NCBI GenBank assembly: GCA_949987565.1
Contig: OX465105.1
Location: 17,386,137 to 17,450,136, forward strand
Direction: 5' to 3'
Source: Luidia sarsii
Taxonomy: Eukaryota > Echinodermata > Asteroidea > Paxillosida > Luidiidae
DNA length: 64,000 nt
Shown piece by piece: positions 47,301 through 56,010 of this stretch; within the stretch, counting starts at the first letter, position 1; every line of letters starts with the position of its first letter. The position numbers were made by a program, and so were the translations under genes. Under the pieces are notes generated by a model. That model ran no database searches, was not told the DNA's origin, and saw nothing but the letters and a program-made list of their open reading frames with translations.

Positions 47301-49735
47301 ACGCCCGCTACTACTCCATCTCGTCTTCCCCCAAGGTGAGCTTGGCCGGCGCCCTCTGGCGATTCAACAGCCAATGTGGCGGCCGCATGCAAAGTGAAGC
47401 CGGCGACTGCCGTTCCCAATTCAAAGGGGTATGGGGGGTTTGTGGAGCAGTCTGTCCAATGGAATTACTTTTTTTGCGGATTTGTTTCTTAATGTGCACA
47501 TTGAACGAACCGCTGCCTTTAGGTTCAGAGTGATAGTTTGCCTGATGGAAGTTTTAGTTTTTGTTGTTAAAGCTGCCTCTCAAATGGAAGATTTTTTTTT
47601 TTTAAACAAACAAAGGAAAAACTGACTGGGAACATATGAACAAATTGAAGAAAATGGCCAAGAAAATTTGGAATGGACGGGGACTTGAACCCGAGACCTC
47701 TGGATTAACGTATCGGTACTCTTCCATCTCAGCTATCCAGCCCTTAGATGGTGGCCTTCCCAAAATAGTCAACTATTCTTTGCCGGGGTGGGGGCACCAG
47801 TCAGAAGCAATTCAACCATTAACTGCCGTATATCTCCAGGGATCACAACCCTGCATTCGTTCTGATTCATGCTGATGCAAACAAGCTGCGGCAGCTCGGG
47901 GATCATGCAGGGGTTGCAGCTTTTACAATTCAAGTCCAACAAAAATAGAAAATGCTGCCTTAGTTATGTTAGAGCTGTCTCTCAAATGGATGAATTAAGT
48001 TTTGTTTGTTTTGGTTTTGTTTGTTTTGGTTTTGTTTGTTTGTTAGAGTAATCTTTCAGATGCAAGAATTAGTTTTGGGTTATATGGGCCTACTTCTATT
48101 ATTGCACGGAGTGATTTATATATTATTGCACAAAGTGAATTAAGGATCATGAATTAAGAATTGCAGTTGAAAAGGCCCTGTTAGGATTGAAATGTTGGGC
48201 CCTCGCATTGTTTTGAGATGGGGCGTTCGATTGTTTGAGAGTAAAATTGGAAAAAGGTTCATGGTGTCTGTCCCCTCTTGCCGTCTCTCAGTTGCACCCG
48301 ACCAGTATCCACATCACGGCCGTGCTGACCCGCTACACCACCCGCGTGGGCCGCACAGTTAACGGGGTGGCCACCTCCTGGCTGAAGAAGAAGGTGCCCA
48401 ACGGGCCCCAGTCGCTGCCCACCGTGCCCATCTACGTCCGCAAGTCGCAGTTCCGCCTGCCCTTCAAGCCTGCCACCCCCATCATCATGGTGGGGCCCGG
48501 CACGGGCCTGGCCCCCTTCAGGGGCTTCATCCAGGAGCGCTTCCACGCCAAGGAGGAAGGTGAGCTGAGCCGATCCGGCCTCCATTGTCCACGGTCTAAA
48601 CCCTTCTTATCTTTGGTAAAATCGTTCTCAGGACGCGTCCTAAGTTAGGACGAGTTAATCTTCTTAATTCGAGTTAAGATGAGTCTTAACGTTTCGTGAA
48701 ATTGACCGCAGGTCGGAAAGAGCCGAGGAACATCTTCCAGATGCAAACAACCAATGGTTGTAAACCTGGCTATGGCAGCTATGGATCAACACAAAGTGGA
48801 TGCAGCTTTTTCCAATTCAAATCAATCAGACAATGGAAAAAACTAACATGGAACTTTTGAAGTTAATACAAAAACTGTTGCAAACTGCTCACTGACTAAA
48901 ATGACCTGCAATACATTAATCTCAAAAGTTTCGATCCTAGCAGGACCGTTCCGCAAAGGCAAAGGGAACTTTTGAACAAATTGAAACAAATTTTCCAACT
49001 TCCTCCTTTCCTGCATTTTTTCCCCGACCGACAGGCAAGATCCTCGGCGAGACCCTGCTGTTCTTCGGCTGCCGCAAGCGGGACCACGACTACATCTATG
49101 AGGAGGAGCTGAAGGAGTACCTGGACAACCAGACGCTGAGCTCCGTCTTCGTGGCCTTCTCCCGGGAGCAGACGGACAAGCAGTATGTCCAGCACCTGAT
49201 GCAGCAGCGCAAGGACAAGATCTGGGACCTGCTGGAGCAGGGAGGCCACATCTACGTCTGCGGGTAAGCTGGCGACAGTGGCCCAGGGGCCAAGTCGTAT
49301 AGACTGCCTTCATTGCTCAGCGTGGGATGTTGTATGTCTGTCGGTGAGCACCAGTGGCCCTAGGGCAATCCTTCCCATGGATGGTTTTGTGTCGTCCCCT
49401 GGGGAGTGGACCTGGGACTTGAACTCGAGACCTCTAACTTAGCGCACCAACGCCATTACCACTTGAGCTGTCCGCCACTTATGTGGCAGACTGTCATTGC
49501 TTGGGGGAAAGGGGGGAGGGGGAACCAGGTTCCAGGGAGGAAACCAGGAAAGCAGGTTCTCATCTCTATTTCGTTGGGTCTGGTTTTCAGTGATGCCCGC
49601 AACATGGCGCCGGACGTCCAGCGTGTCATCCGGACGGTCATCAGCGAGAAGGGAGGCAAGACCCAGCAGGAGGCCGACGACTACATCAAGAAGCTGCAGT
49701 CCAAGGGACGCTACGCCTGCGACGTCTGGAGTTAA
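35351..49735 (+). CDS. POR: NADPH-cytochrome P450 reductase (POR), complete
   Basis: Fourteen coding exons join in phase to 679 residues: 35351-35532, 36307-36364, 38686-38814, 41039-41188, 42039-42163, 42823-42912, 43894-43989, 44880-44996, 45600-45718, 46437-46618, 47186-47335, 48292-48559, 49035-49263 and 49591-49735. The enzyme passes electrons from NADPH through FAD and FMN to microsomal P450s, haem oxygenase and squalene epoxidase. Residues about 24-43 are the ER membrane anchor. The FMN domain shows SQTGTAEEFA (90-99), ATYGEGDPTDN (142-152) and FGLGNKTYEHYN (175-186). The connecting and FAD domain shows RYYSISSS (457-464) and GVATSWL (491-497). NADPH binding is seen in MVGPGTGLAPFRGF (from 532), FFGCRKRDHDY (from 565) and GHIYVCGDARNM. 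The chain ends CDVWS, with the aromatic residue that stacks on the flavin at W678. Length and motif positions match animal POR closely. Kozak context GAAGGATGG supports the start. Confidence 0.97.
36432..36655 (-). mobile_element. R1 repeat, long form, POR intron 2
   Basis: Inverse of the 23575 copy: GTGGGCCTGACGTTTCAATC, CAGGACCTGTCTCAAAGGCA, then the purine-rich body (GGGGGAAGAGAGTGAATAGG). Confidence 0.7.
36930..37175. mobile_element. long foldback element, family E, in POR intron 2
   Basis: The left arm contains CACGTGACTTAGTGGGTAAT, CATCTCATTTGGCACAGA and GAAATG. These return inverted as CACCAAATGAGATGCAAAAA, TACCCACTAGATGAGTCATG and TGATGACGTCACGG. A second full copy is at 52665-52910 and a fragment at about 39890-39935. 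There is no protein-coding content. Confidence 0.7.
41345..41540. mobile_element. foldback element with about 53-bp arms in POR intron 4
   Basis: CGCAGTGTCTGTTGTTACGG, then CAGTCGTCCGTGTGGTTCCC, is mirrored by GGGAACCACACGGACGACTG followed by CCGTAACAACAGCCACTGCG. The loop is about 85 bases. The arms are almost perfect, so this is a recent copy or one kept identical by pairing. Confidence 0.75.
42299..42711. repeat. 22-bp minisatellite in POR intron 5
   Basis: About 19 copies of the unit CCACTGTTGCCATCGATCTG+GG, the first few starting TTGGCC or CTTGG. Because 22 is not a multiple of three, each strand reads through in all frames with a 22-residue super-repeat (HCCHRSGPLLPS... or NSGPDRWQQWPRS...). 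The array lies entirely between the splice sites at 42163 and 42823. Confidence 0.95.
43156..43515. mobile_element. foldback element, family D (TTAAAGCCCCTACACAACAT ends), POR intron 6
   Basis: TTAAAGCCCCTACACAACAT at the left is inverted at the right as ATGTTGTGTAGGGGCTTTAA, with TTAA at each outer edge. Relatives lie at about 4266-4645 (dioxygenase intron 1) and about 11991-12310 (TMX2 intron 3). TTAA flanks recall piggyBac-type targets, but the terminal bases do not clearly match, so the superfamily is open. Confidence 0.7.
44260..44430 (+). mobile_element. tRNA-derived SINE, family S1 (end adjacent to an inverted copy)
   Basis: GTGATCCCTGGAGATATACGG, then GGAAGGCCACCATCTAAGGG, lead into CTGGATAGCTCAGATGGTAA, a tRNA A-box-like sequence. 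A second, inverted copy occupies 44110-44250 (CATCTGAGCTATCCAGCCCT on the plus strand). Together they form a head-to-head pair in POR intron 7. Confidence 0.6.
44448..44690. repeat. 69-bp tandem repeat in POR intron 7
   Basis: Three to four units with CATTCGCAGTCACAGCTGTG at 44488, 44557 (diverged) and 44626, a period of 69. Each unit also carries GATGCAATGACCCTATTCAG and ACAGTGGGCCATTCAGT. The same unit forms a second array at 55705-55900 and a single copy at about 63112-63146. Confidence 0.8.
45240..45437. mobile_element. foldback element, family C, POR intron 8
   Basis: AGGTTTGCAGTAACACCATG ... CTGAAAAGAACCTGAGGAAC is followed by the inverse arms GAGTTCCTCCGGTTCTTTTC and CATGGTGTTATCGCAAACTT. 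The centre CGTTTTGAACAGTATGCTCT is itself palindromic with AGAGTACACTGTTCAAAACA. Confidence 0.8.
47600..47890 (-). mobile_element. tRNA-derived SINE, family S1, longest copy, POR intron 11
   Basis: On the minus strand it reads CTGGATAGCTGAGATGGAAG (A box), then GGTCTCGGGTTCAAGTCCCC (B box, GGTTCAAGTCC), as in a Pol III tRNA-type promoter. The body contains GATATACGGCAGTTAATGG and GAAGGCCACCATC. Other copies: about 6100-6270, 10590-10670, 19330-19437, 44110-44430, 49396-49485 (partial) and 51110-51300. Confidence 0.7.
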
Positions 49736-49839
49736 TTTCAGACCGAGCCCCTCCCTCCCTCTCCCTCTCCCCTTTCCTACCCCCCCAGAACTCACCAATC
49801 CCAACCCCCTTCCCTCCCTCTGCCGAATCGGCAACACAT

Positions 49840-49865
49840 CCCCATCCATCCATCCATCCACCCAC
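49840..49865. repeat. (CATC)n microsatellite in the POR 3' UTR
   Basis: CATCCCCATCCATCCATCCA, about 100 bases after the POR stop codon. Confidence 0.7.
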
Positions 49866-50972
49866 AAACAGTCAGGGACTCTTTCCTCTGTAGAGAACAG
49901 TCCCACCTCACTGGGGTCTACCGTATTGAACAAGTGACATCGTAGCTGAGGGTAGGCGGAAGGAGGGGTTGTAGTCTAGCTGGCGAAGGGTAAAGCGCCC
50001 TTATCAAGTTGGAAGTATTCGTGGTTCAAATGTGACACACATCTGGATGTTTGTGTTGGAATGCAATAGCTTCAACTTTGGAGAATACGGATCTTTCCCG
50101 AAACCCGTCTTAGGTTTGGCTCTGGCTTCGTCTCTGTCATTCAAAGGCTGAAACCACAGGTCGGAGCTCTTTGTTGGAAGTTGTAAGCTTTGGATTCTTT
50201 TTTCAAAATGCAGTATAACATTCAGAAAACGAAGCCAACGGTCTCCCATGTTCATGCCTCGTGTTTTAGAATGGACGAAAGAAATGGAGACAAAGCCGGA
50301 GCCTGAGCCTAAGCCGGGTTTTGGGCGATTCACAACAGTGCGCCCAATCACGATGATTCCCAATCACGATGCGCGCAATCTGTCTACCAAAAGTTCGTCC
50401 GGAAAGGGTCGACAGATTCCGCTCATTGTGATTGCCCAACACTTTGCAAACTCTTGAGGGCACACTATTGTGATTCGGCCCGTATTGTCAGCATTTCTGC
50501 GGTGAATGACTAGTCGTCCAAGCAGCGAAGTGATGCCTAGACTGACCAGTGGGCCAGCGTGTTGTCGCACCGGTCAGGGACAGATTATGTATTCGGGTGA
50601 CCTCGGCATGCATGGCCAATCAAGAGGGCAGGTGGTGACCTCTTAATGAATATTCAATAGGTGCATAGGTGTCATATTAATAACTGAAGAAAAAAAATGA
50701 TTCTGATATAGATTCAGATTTATGAATCAAAATGCTTATCACTTACCTCTCACCTTCACCCCAGATAAATGCATATTAATAATTCCTCTCCCCATTTTAT
50801 AACAATTATCATTTCTGAGGTTTTTTTTTAAGTGTGTCAAGATTTTTTACTCTATTGTGGATACATAATACAAAGTTTCCTCATTGTTATACATGAAGTA
50901 GTAAAACCAATTTTTACAGTGGTCTTTGGCCGAGAGATAGAATTACTTGTACAAATGCAAATCAGGATTGAC

Positions 50973-50978
50973 AATAAA
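50973..50978 (+). promoter_or_regulatory. candidate polyadenylation signal for POR
   Basis: This is an AATAAA about 1.24 kb after the POR stop, followed by T-rich sequence. It is the first perfect hexamer I noticed downstream, so the POR 3' UTR could be around 1.2 kb. An alternative is 53347-53352. Confidence 0.3.
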
Positions 50979-51109
50979 GATATTTTTTCAGGTTTATGTA
51001 TGAATTATCCCATTGAATCGTGTAAATGGTAGGCTTATATAATAAGAACAAGTGTAAACCTATTTGAGTATTTGCATTGAATAATTTTCTTTTTTTAACT
51101 AGCAAAGAT

Positions 51110-51300
51110 TTTTTTTCTGGACCGGAACATGAGCCCGAGACCTGTGGGTTTGCATACCAGCGCTTTTGCCATCTGAGCTGAGCTATCCAGCCCTTAGATG
51201 GCGTCCTTCCAAAATCGGCAAGCAGTCTTTGCCGGGGTGGGGACGCCAGTCAGAAGCAATTCAACCATTAACGGCTGTGCATGTGCAGGGATTCTGCCCA
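51110..51300 (-). mobile_element. tRNA-derived SINE, family S1
   Basis: The plus strand reads GGACCGGAACATGAGCCCGA, GACCTGTGGGTTTGCATACC and GAGCTATCCAGCCCTTAGAT, then TTTGCCGGGGTGGGGACGCC. The order is the same as in the 47600 copy, so it reads in the minus orientation. Confidence 0.65.
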
Positions 51301-51945
51301 CAGTCTGTGTTTCCTATCGTGTTTGTTTAATTTTGTTTTTGCATACTGTGTAAATTAGTATCTCAGCCTTATTTATGCTCGTGCTTTTTAAAAAATTTGT
51401 AATCTTGCAGCTGTGATTTTGCGGTAGTGTACATGTAGGTTCTGGTGAGTGTCATAGGGAAGGTGATGAAGATGATGGTGGTGAGGAATAGTGGTGACGG
51501 TGGTGAGGAATAGTGGTGATGGTGGAGAGGAATAGTGGTGACGGTGGTGATGGGCAAGGGGGTAGGGGGATGGAGTGTTGCATTGTCTGTCCTATCCTGT
51601 GCAGACACACAGAACTACTTTTCCTGGGTGCCTCCCTCTCCCCCCACAAAAAACCCTGAGAGTCTGTAACAAAATAGACCCATAGCCTGTGATGTCACTC
51701 TTGTAGGCTGCCCATAACAAAAGTCTGGAGCAGGCAAGGCAACACATGGGTCAATCCTATCTACTACCCATATACAAACATTGTATTTCCATTTCAATTC
51801 AGTATCATTTTTACCTCCTAGAGGGCAGTGTAGAAACATTTTAGGGTCTATGTGAAAACAAATCTGAATATACACTGTAAAATTATATAGCTTTATATTC
51901 ATTTGTACTTTGCTATGCAGAGTCGAATCCGCCACATGACCGTGA

Positions 51946-52125
51946 CCAGCTCTATGGTCCAGTGGTTAAGACGTCTGCGCTAGGAAGCAGGGGGCAGAGG
52001 TTCGAATCCTGCTTGAGCTGCCTGAATTTTGTTTCAGCAGGCAATTGGGCAAAAGCACTGAGCGTACGGTGTTTAATTACCAGTGCGCGTTGAGTAGGGC
52101 AAACCATTCTTGAAGTGCAGTTTCC
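51946..52125 (+). mobile_element. tRNA-derived SINE, second family S2
   Basis: The head TATGGTCCAGTGGTTAAGAC (A box) with GAGGTTCGAATCCTGC (B box) is tRNA-like. The acceptor and anticodon stems do not pair as a functional tRNA. The body GAGCTGCCTG, AGCAGGCA, GGGCAAAAGCACTGAGCG and GAGTAGGGCAAACC recurs headless at 24242-24345 and in part at about 61258-61282. I read it as a SINE, not a tRNA gene. Confidence 0.6.
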
Positions 52126-52664
52126 TTGATGCAGAATCATATTATATCTATAGTGTGCGTATTATTATTTCAGACACTTAGTTTGTGTAATGCAGTCACA
52201 GCCATTATGTATTAATCTGAGTATTTTGGCCAATTACGCTGAGGACACAAAGCCTTGACAGAGGTTCTTGTTCTTATTCTTATTTATTAATCTCATCCAA
52301 CAGCAAACAAAATGCCAGTTACAGGGGTGTTGCCTGTGCTATCCTAGCAGGGACACATGTACAGTATAAAGCAGCTATACTGATTACAAGCCAAAGATAT
52401 TGCAATAGGAAGTCTGCTTGAGGAATCATTGTAATCAGATCAGTATTTGCAGAATAGACTGGATTTCAATATTTAATTTTTTTGTGTGGAGGGGCGAAAT
52501 CAATGGAATGGAGGAAACTTGTTTCACTTCTATTTGCGTTTTTGACTCATGTTGAGTTGAGATGAAATTTGCTGAAGATTGGGCCAATTTGGATTATTGT
52601 AATCATGCTTGCTAAGTACAGTCCATACAAGGGCATTGCTACATACTGTTCCATATTGAAAACG

Positions 52665-52910
52665 ACTTAATAGACTGATTGCGCGACCAATGTTTACATG
52701 CCATCACGTGACTTTTATAGTGGGTGTTTTTGCATTTCATTTGGTGCAGAACAGGAGTGGAAATGAGCAAAGAAGACTATTGTATTATCCACATTCTTCT
52801 TTGATCATTTCCATCGCTGCTCTGTGTCAAATGAGATGCAAAAATACCCACTGTAGTCTGTAAGTATAAGTCATGCGATGGCATGTAAACAGTGGTCGCG
52901 CAATCGGTCT
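52665..52910. mobile_element. long foldback element, family E, second copy
   Basis: The outer arms are AATAGACTGATTGCGCGACC and GGTCGCGCAATCGGTCTATT, then CATCACGTGACTTTTATAGT and its inverse CATGCGATGGCATG. The inner blocks are CATTTCATTTGGTGCAGAAC and GTGTCAAATGAGATGCAAAA. This is the best-preserved copy and defines both ends of the family. Confidence 0.75.
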
Positions 52911-53469
52911 ATTTGCCTATCAAGCCACTGCGTAGCCTAACAGCACTGTTTGCAATTTTTTTTGTCTGAATAACAAATTTGGCATCTTGCTCAAAAGTAT
53001 TTACTGATGAAACAGTGCTAATTATGTGATCAGCATTTCTCCCTGAAGTTTGAAAAGCACTTTCTGTTTTAACAAATGTTTCCATTTTGCTTTTTAGTTT
53101 ACCATCAATTGTCACTTCTGAGAATTTGATTTCTGGTTTTGTCGTTTTGTTTTGTCTTCATTTTCAACGGATGAATGTCCTTGTGGGATAAGTTGTGCAG
53201 TTCCCCGCAGGAATCATGTCAGATTTTCATTGGGATCAAATGAAAAAGAAAATGACTGAAGTAGACAGCTATCCCAATTGTGTACATGTATCTATGAAAA
53301 TCTTTCTAATGCGATGGGTCAAGCTTTTTAAATAATCGGTGATGGAAATAAAATATAGATTGATCATTCATATTGCAATCAATGTCAGCTTCTTCTTTGT
53401 TTGCCTACATGAGGGTATGATGAGGACTGCCAAGTTTAGCTTGTGTTTTATGTGGGATTAGCCAAAGAT

Positions 53470-53905
53470 CAAGATCTCTTAATACCCGGGGTGGATTTTC
53501 TCAACTTTTACGAGGCACCATGACTCAACTCACGACTGATAACCCATCGTTAGTTGTCATAGGCCGTTTTGGAAATGGTGGCTCAGGCTCAGGCTTAGGC
53601 TTCGGTCATATTTATCTAATTCGTTATGATATCACAGGCATCTGAATACAAGCGTGTGACCCCAGTTTCTTGGGGAATACCCTGTAGGCCTACCTACATG
53701 TATCAAGCCAACAAGCCTTCAAATTCGGAAACAAACCTCAACCTGGATTTTGAGGGTACGTCAGACACAGACGAGGCCTGAGCCCGAGCCTAAGCCTTCA
53801 TTTTGTAAATGGCCTTAGGCTGTATGTTTTATGAGCATCGCTCATTGTCTTGCGATTGATCGTAAATAACGATGAGTTTGGTGAAATTGACTACAAGTAC
53901 AGAGA
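53470..53905. mobile_element. nested elements: family F inside family G
   Basis: Family G (CCCGGGGTGGATTTTCTCAA, ACTGATAACCCATCGTTAGT, then CTCATTGTCTTGCGATTGAT and AACGATGAGTTTGGTGAAAT) is split at 53562 by a complete family F copy (53563-53823). Uninterrupted G copies are at about 18480-18660 and 32395-32610. Confidence 0.65.
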
Positions 53906-55370
53906 AAGTAATACATACATACATGTATATCAAAAACGTTGCAAACTGCTTTGACCGTGAATTACCTTCTGTATCATTGAATTGTGAGCACGCACTTAAA
54001 TGAAAATCAGTAAGGCAGAGCCATCTTGGACCGATTTGGTGTGCTTTACCCTATAACGTAGAAATGTACACGTTTCTACTATGAGGTGGATTGCCCACAC
54101 AAAGATTTAGGAACTCTGCTTTAGGGGGGATTCTCTAGCGCCCTCATGGGGCCAAAATGTGGCCAGTTTTAGACTGACCAATTGGAAACTTGAATGGATA
54201 CTCTGACTCTGAGACAACTCCTGGGAAGGAAAGAAAACAGCAAGGGTGACTATCATTAACAGTGTATAAACTCTGGCATGTTTTATACAAATACTTTGCT
54301 GATGCAAAGTTGCATCTTCCTTCTCACATTATAGGCAGCACTCAAAAAACATGAACAGATACAGGTTGATGGTTAAAACGGGCGTTGGAGGTCAATGACC
54401 TATTGCTCAGGGAAGCCATCTTGTTTCTTCTATTCAAAGCACTGTAAACCCAAAACGAGGTTGCAAGGGCCAAAAGTAGTCTGGCGCCCTAGCCCTGACG
54501 CTGACATGGATGCTATATACATTGGTAGCATTGTGCAACACAGGGATGTAGACAGATGGGTGCACTGTGCAAAATGTCTTTTGGTTTGACCAATGCACTT
54601 TCGGTCACACAAGTGTGAACACAAATCCGTAGCTATGTTTAAATTCATCGGCTATGGCTAGAAATAACACACATGTCAATAGGAATTGCCAGTCACTGAC
54701 ATCTGGTAGCTTATATAAAACGGAAGACAATGAATTTGAAATGAAATAGCCTGAAAACTGCTGGATTTGCTGCATTGCATTGCATGCAGTGAGATATCAT
54801 TGACCATGACTTGGGTTACCAGCCAAAAGTACACGTACACTGTGCAGGTATAGAAGCATCTATGACTGGTACTTGGCAGGATTGGGAGGTTTTGGAATTG
54901 TACACCACCAATATTGAACAATCATGAATTGTCATGAAGAAAAGGAAAAAAGCTTTGAACATAAAAAGTACCTTGTTGGACTTAAGCACCCATTTTTTCA
55001 CAAAAATAAGAGAAGAAATTGGATCAACAAATAAAAAGAATGATTTTCAGAAACAAATTCAGGAACAGGGCCATTCTTAGTACAAACACAAAAGTGACAT
55101 TTGAAATGGTTGCCTGAGAGAATAACTTTTATCTCCATCTTACGAAGGATATCTACATGTACAGATGCTGGATAACTTTTCAACTGCGAACATCAATCAG
55201 TCAAACTTTAAGGAGAGTTTTAAACAGTTAGGGAATACATTTACATGTATAAATTATGAAAAAATACTCGGTCGCACCGAGGAAGAAATCAAGATCCTAG
55301 ATCAAGAACCCATTTTCTCCATTGTATAGAGGAAGATAAGAAATCAGCTATGATCAGAATTCTTCCATGA

Positions 55371-55376
55371 TTTATT
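55371..55376 (-). promoter_or_regulatory. candidate polyadenylation signal for the PIP-box gene
   Basis: AATAAA on the minus strand, about 640 bases beyond the predicted stop at 56011. Position only. Confidence 0.25.
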
Positions 55377-56010
55377 CTCAAAATAAACCAGATCCAACCA
55401 TTCCCTCCAAAATGGGCAGCTTCAATTTCAAATGATTTATACTGTGATTTTTAAATGTACTAACCCCTTTTTTCAGCAATCAACTAATTGAAGGTTTCAA
55501 TGAATTTGATAATTTTAATCTTGTTGATCTGCATTAGATACACATGGCTTTTAAAATAATAAAAATGCCAAACTTGGCTTAAAAATTAGTTGAAACTACA
55601 AATCTTAAACAGGGTTCATAAAAAGGGAAAATATTAAACATCAAGTCTTTGGAAATTGGCCTAAGGTTTAACCACCTCATGTGAGGTGGTCAAATGGACA
55701 AGGTGCCCATTCACAGTCACAGCTGTGTATGCAAGGACCCCATTAAGTACACAATGGGTCATTCAGTGCAGCCATTCACAGTCACAGCTGTGAATGCAAT
55801 GACCCTATCCAGCTCGTACACAGTGGGCCATTCAGTGCACCCATTCACAGTCACAGCTTTGGATGCAATGACCCTATTCAGAATAAACACAATGAACCAT
55901 CCACTGCACTGCAGTAATAACTGGGCACCCTGGCCAGTAGAAATAAACAGTTGGTGTTCCCAGTAAGAATTGAGGCAGCAACAGCCAAACAGGAAGCTAC
56001 AACTCTCAGC

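Larger units (their letters stand above)
49736..56010. other. intergenic region between convergent POR and the PIP-box gene
   Basis: After the POR 3' UTR this contains an S1 SINE (51110), a GGTGGTGAGGAATAGTGGTG-type short tandem array (51470-51560), an S2 SINE (51946), foldback E (52665), nested foldbacks F and G (53470-53900), AT-rich DNA (54900-55680) and the 69-bp repeat array (55705-55900). I find no exon. Confidence 0.5.

Noticed and set aside
51946..52025. Possible tRNA gene (A and B boxes present)
   Set aside because: Stems do not pair as a functional tRNA, and the sequence continues into a body shared with 24242-24345, so it is a SINE.
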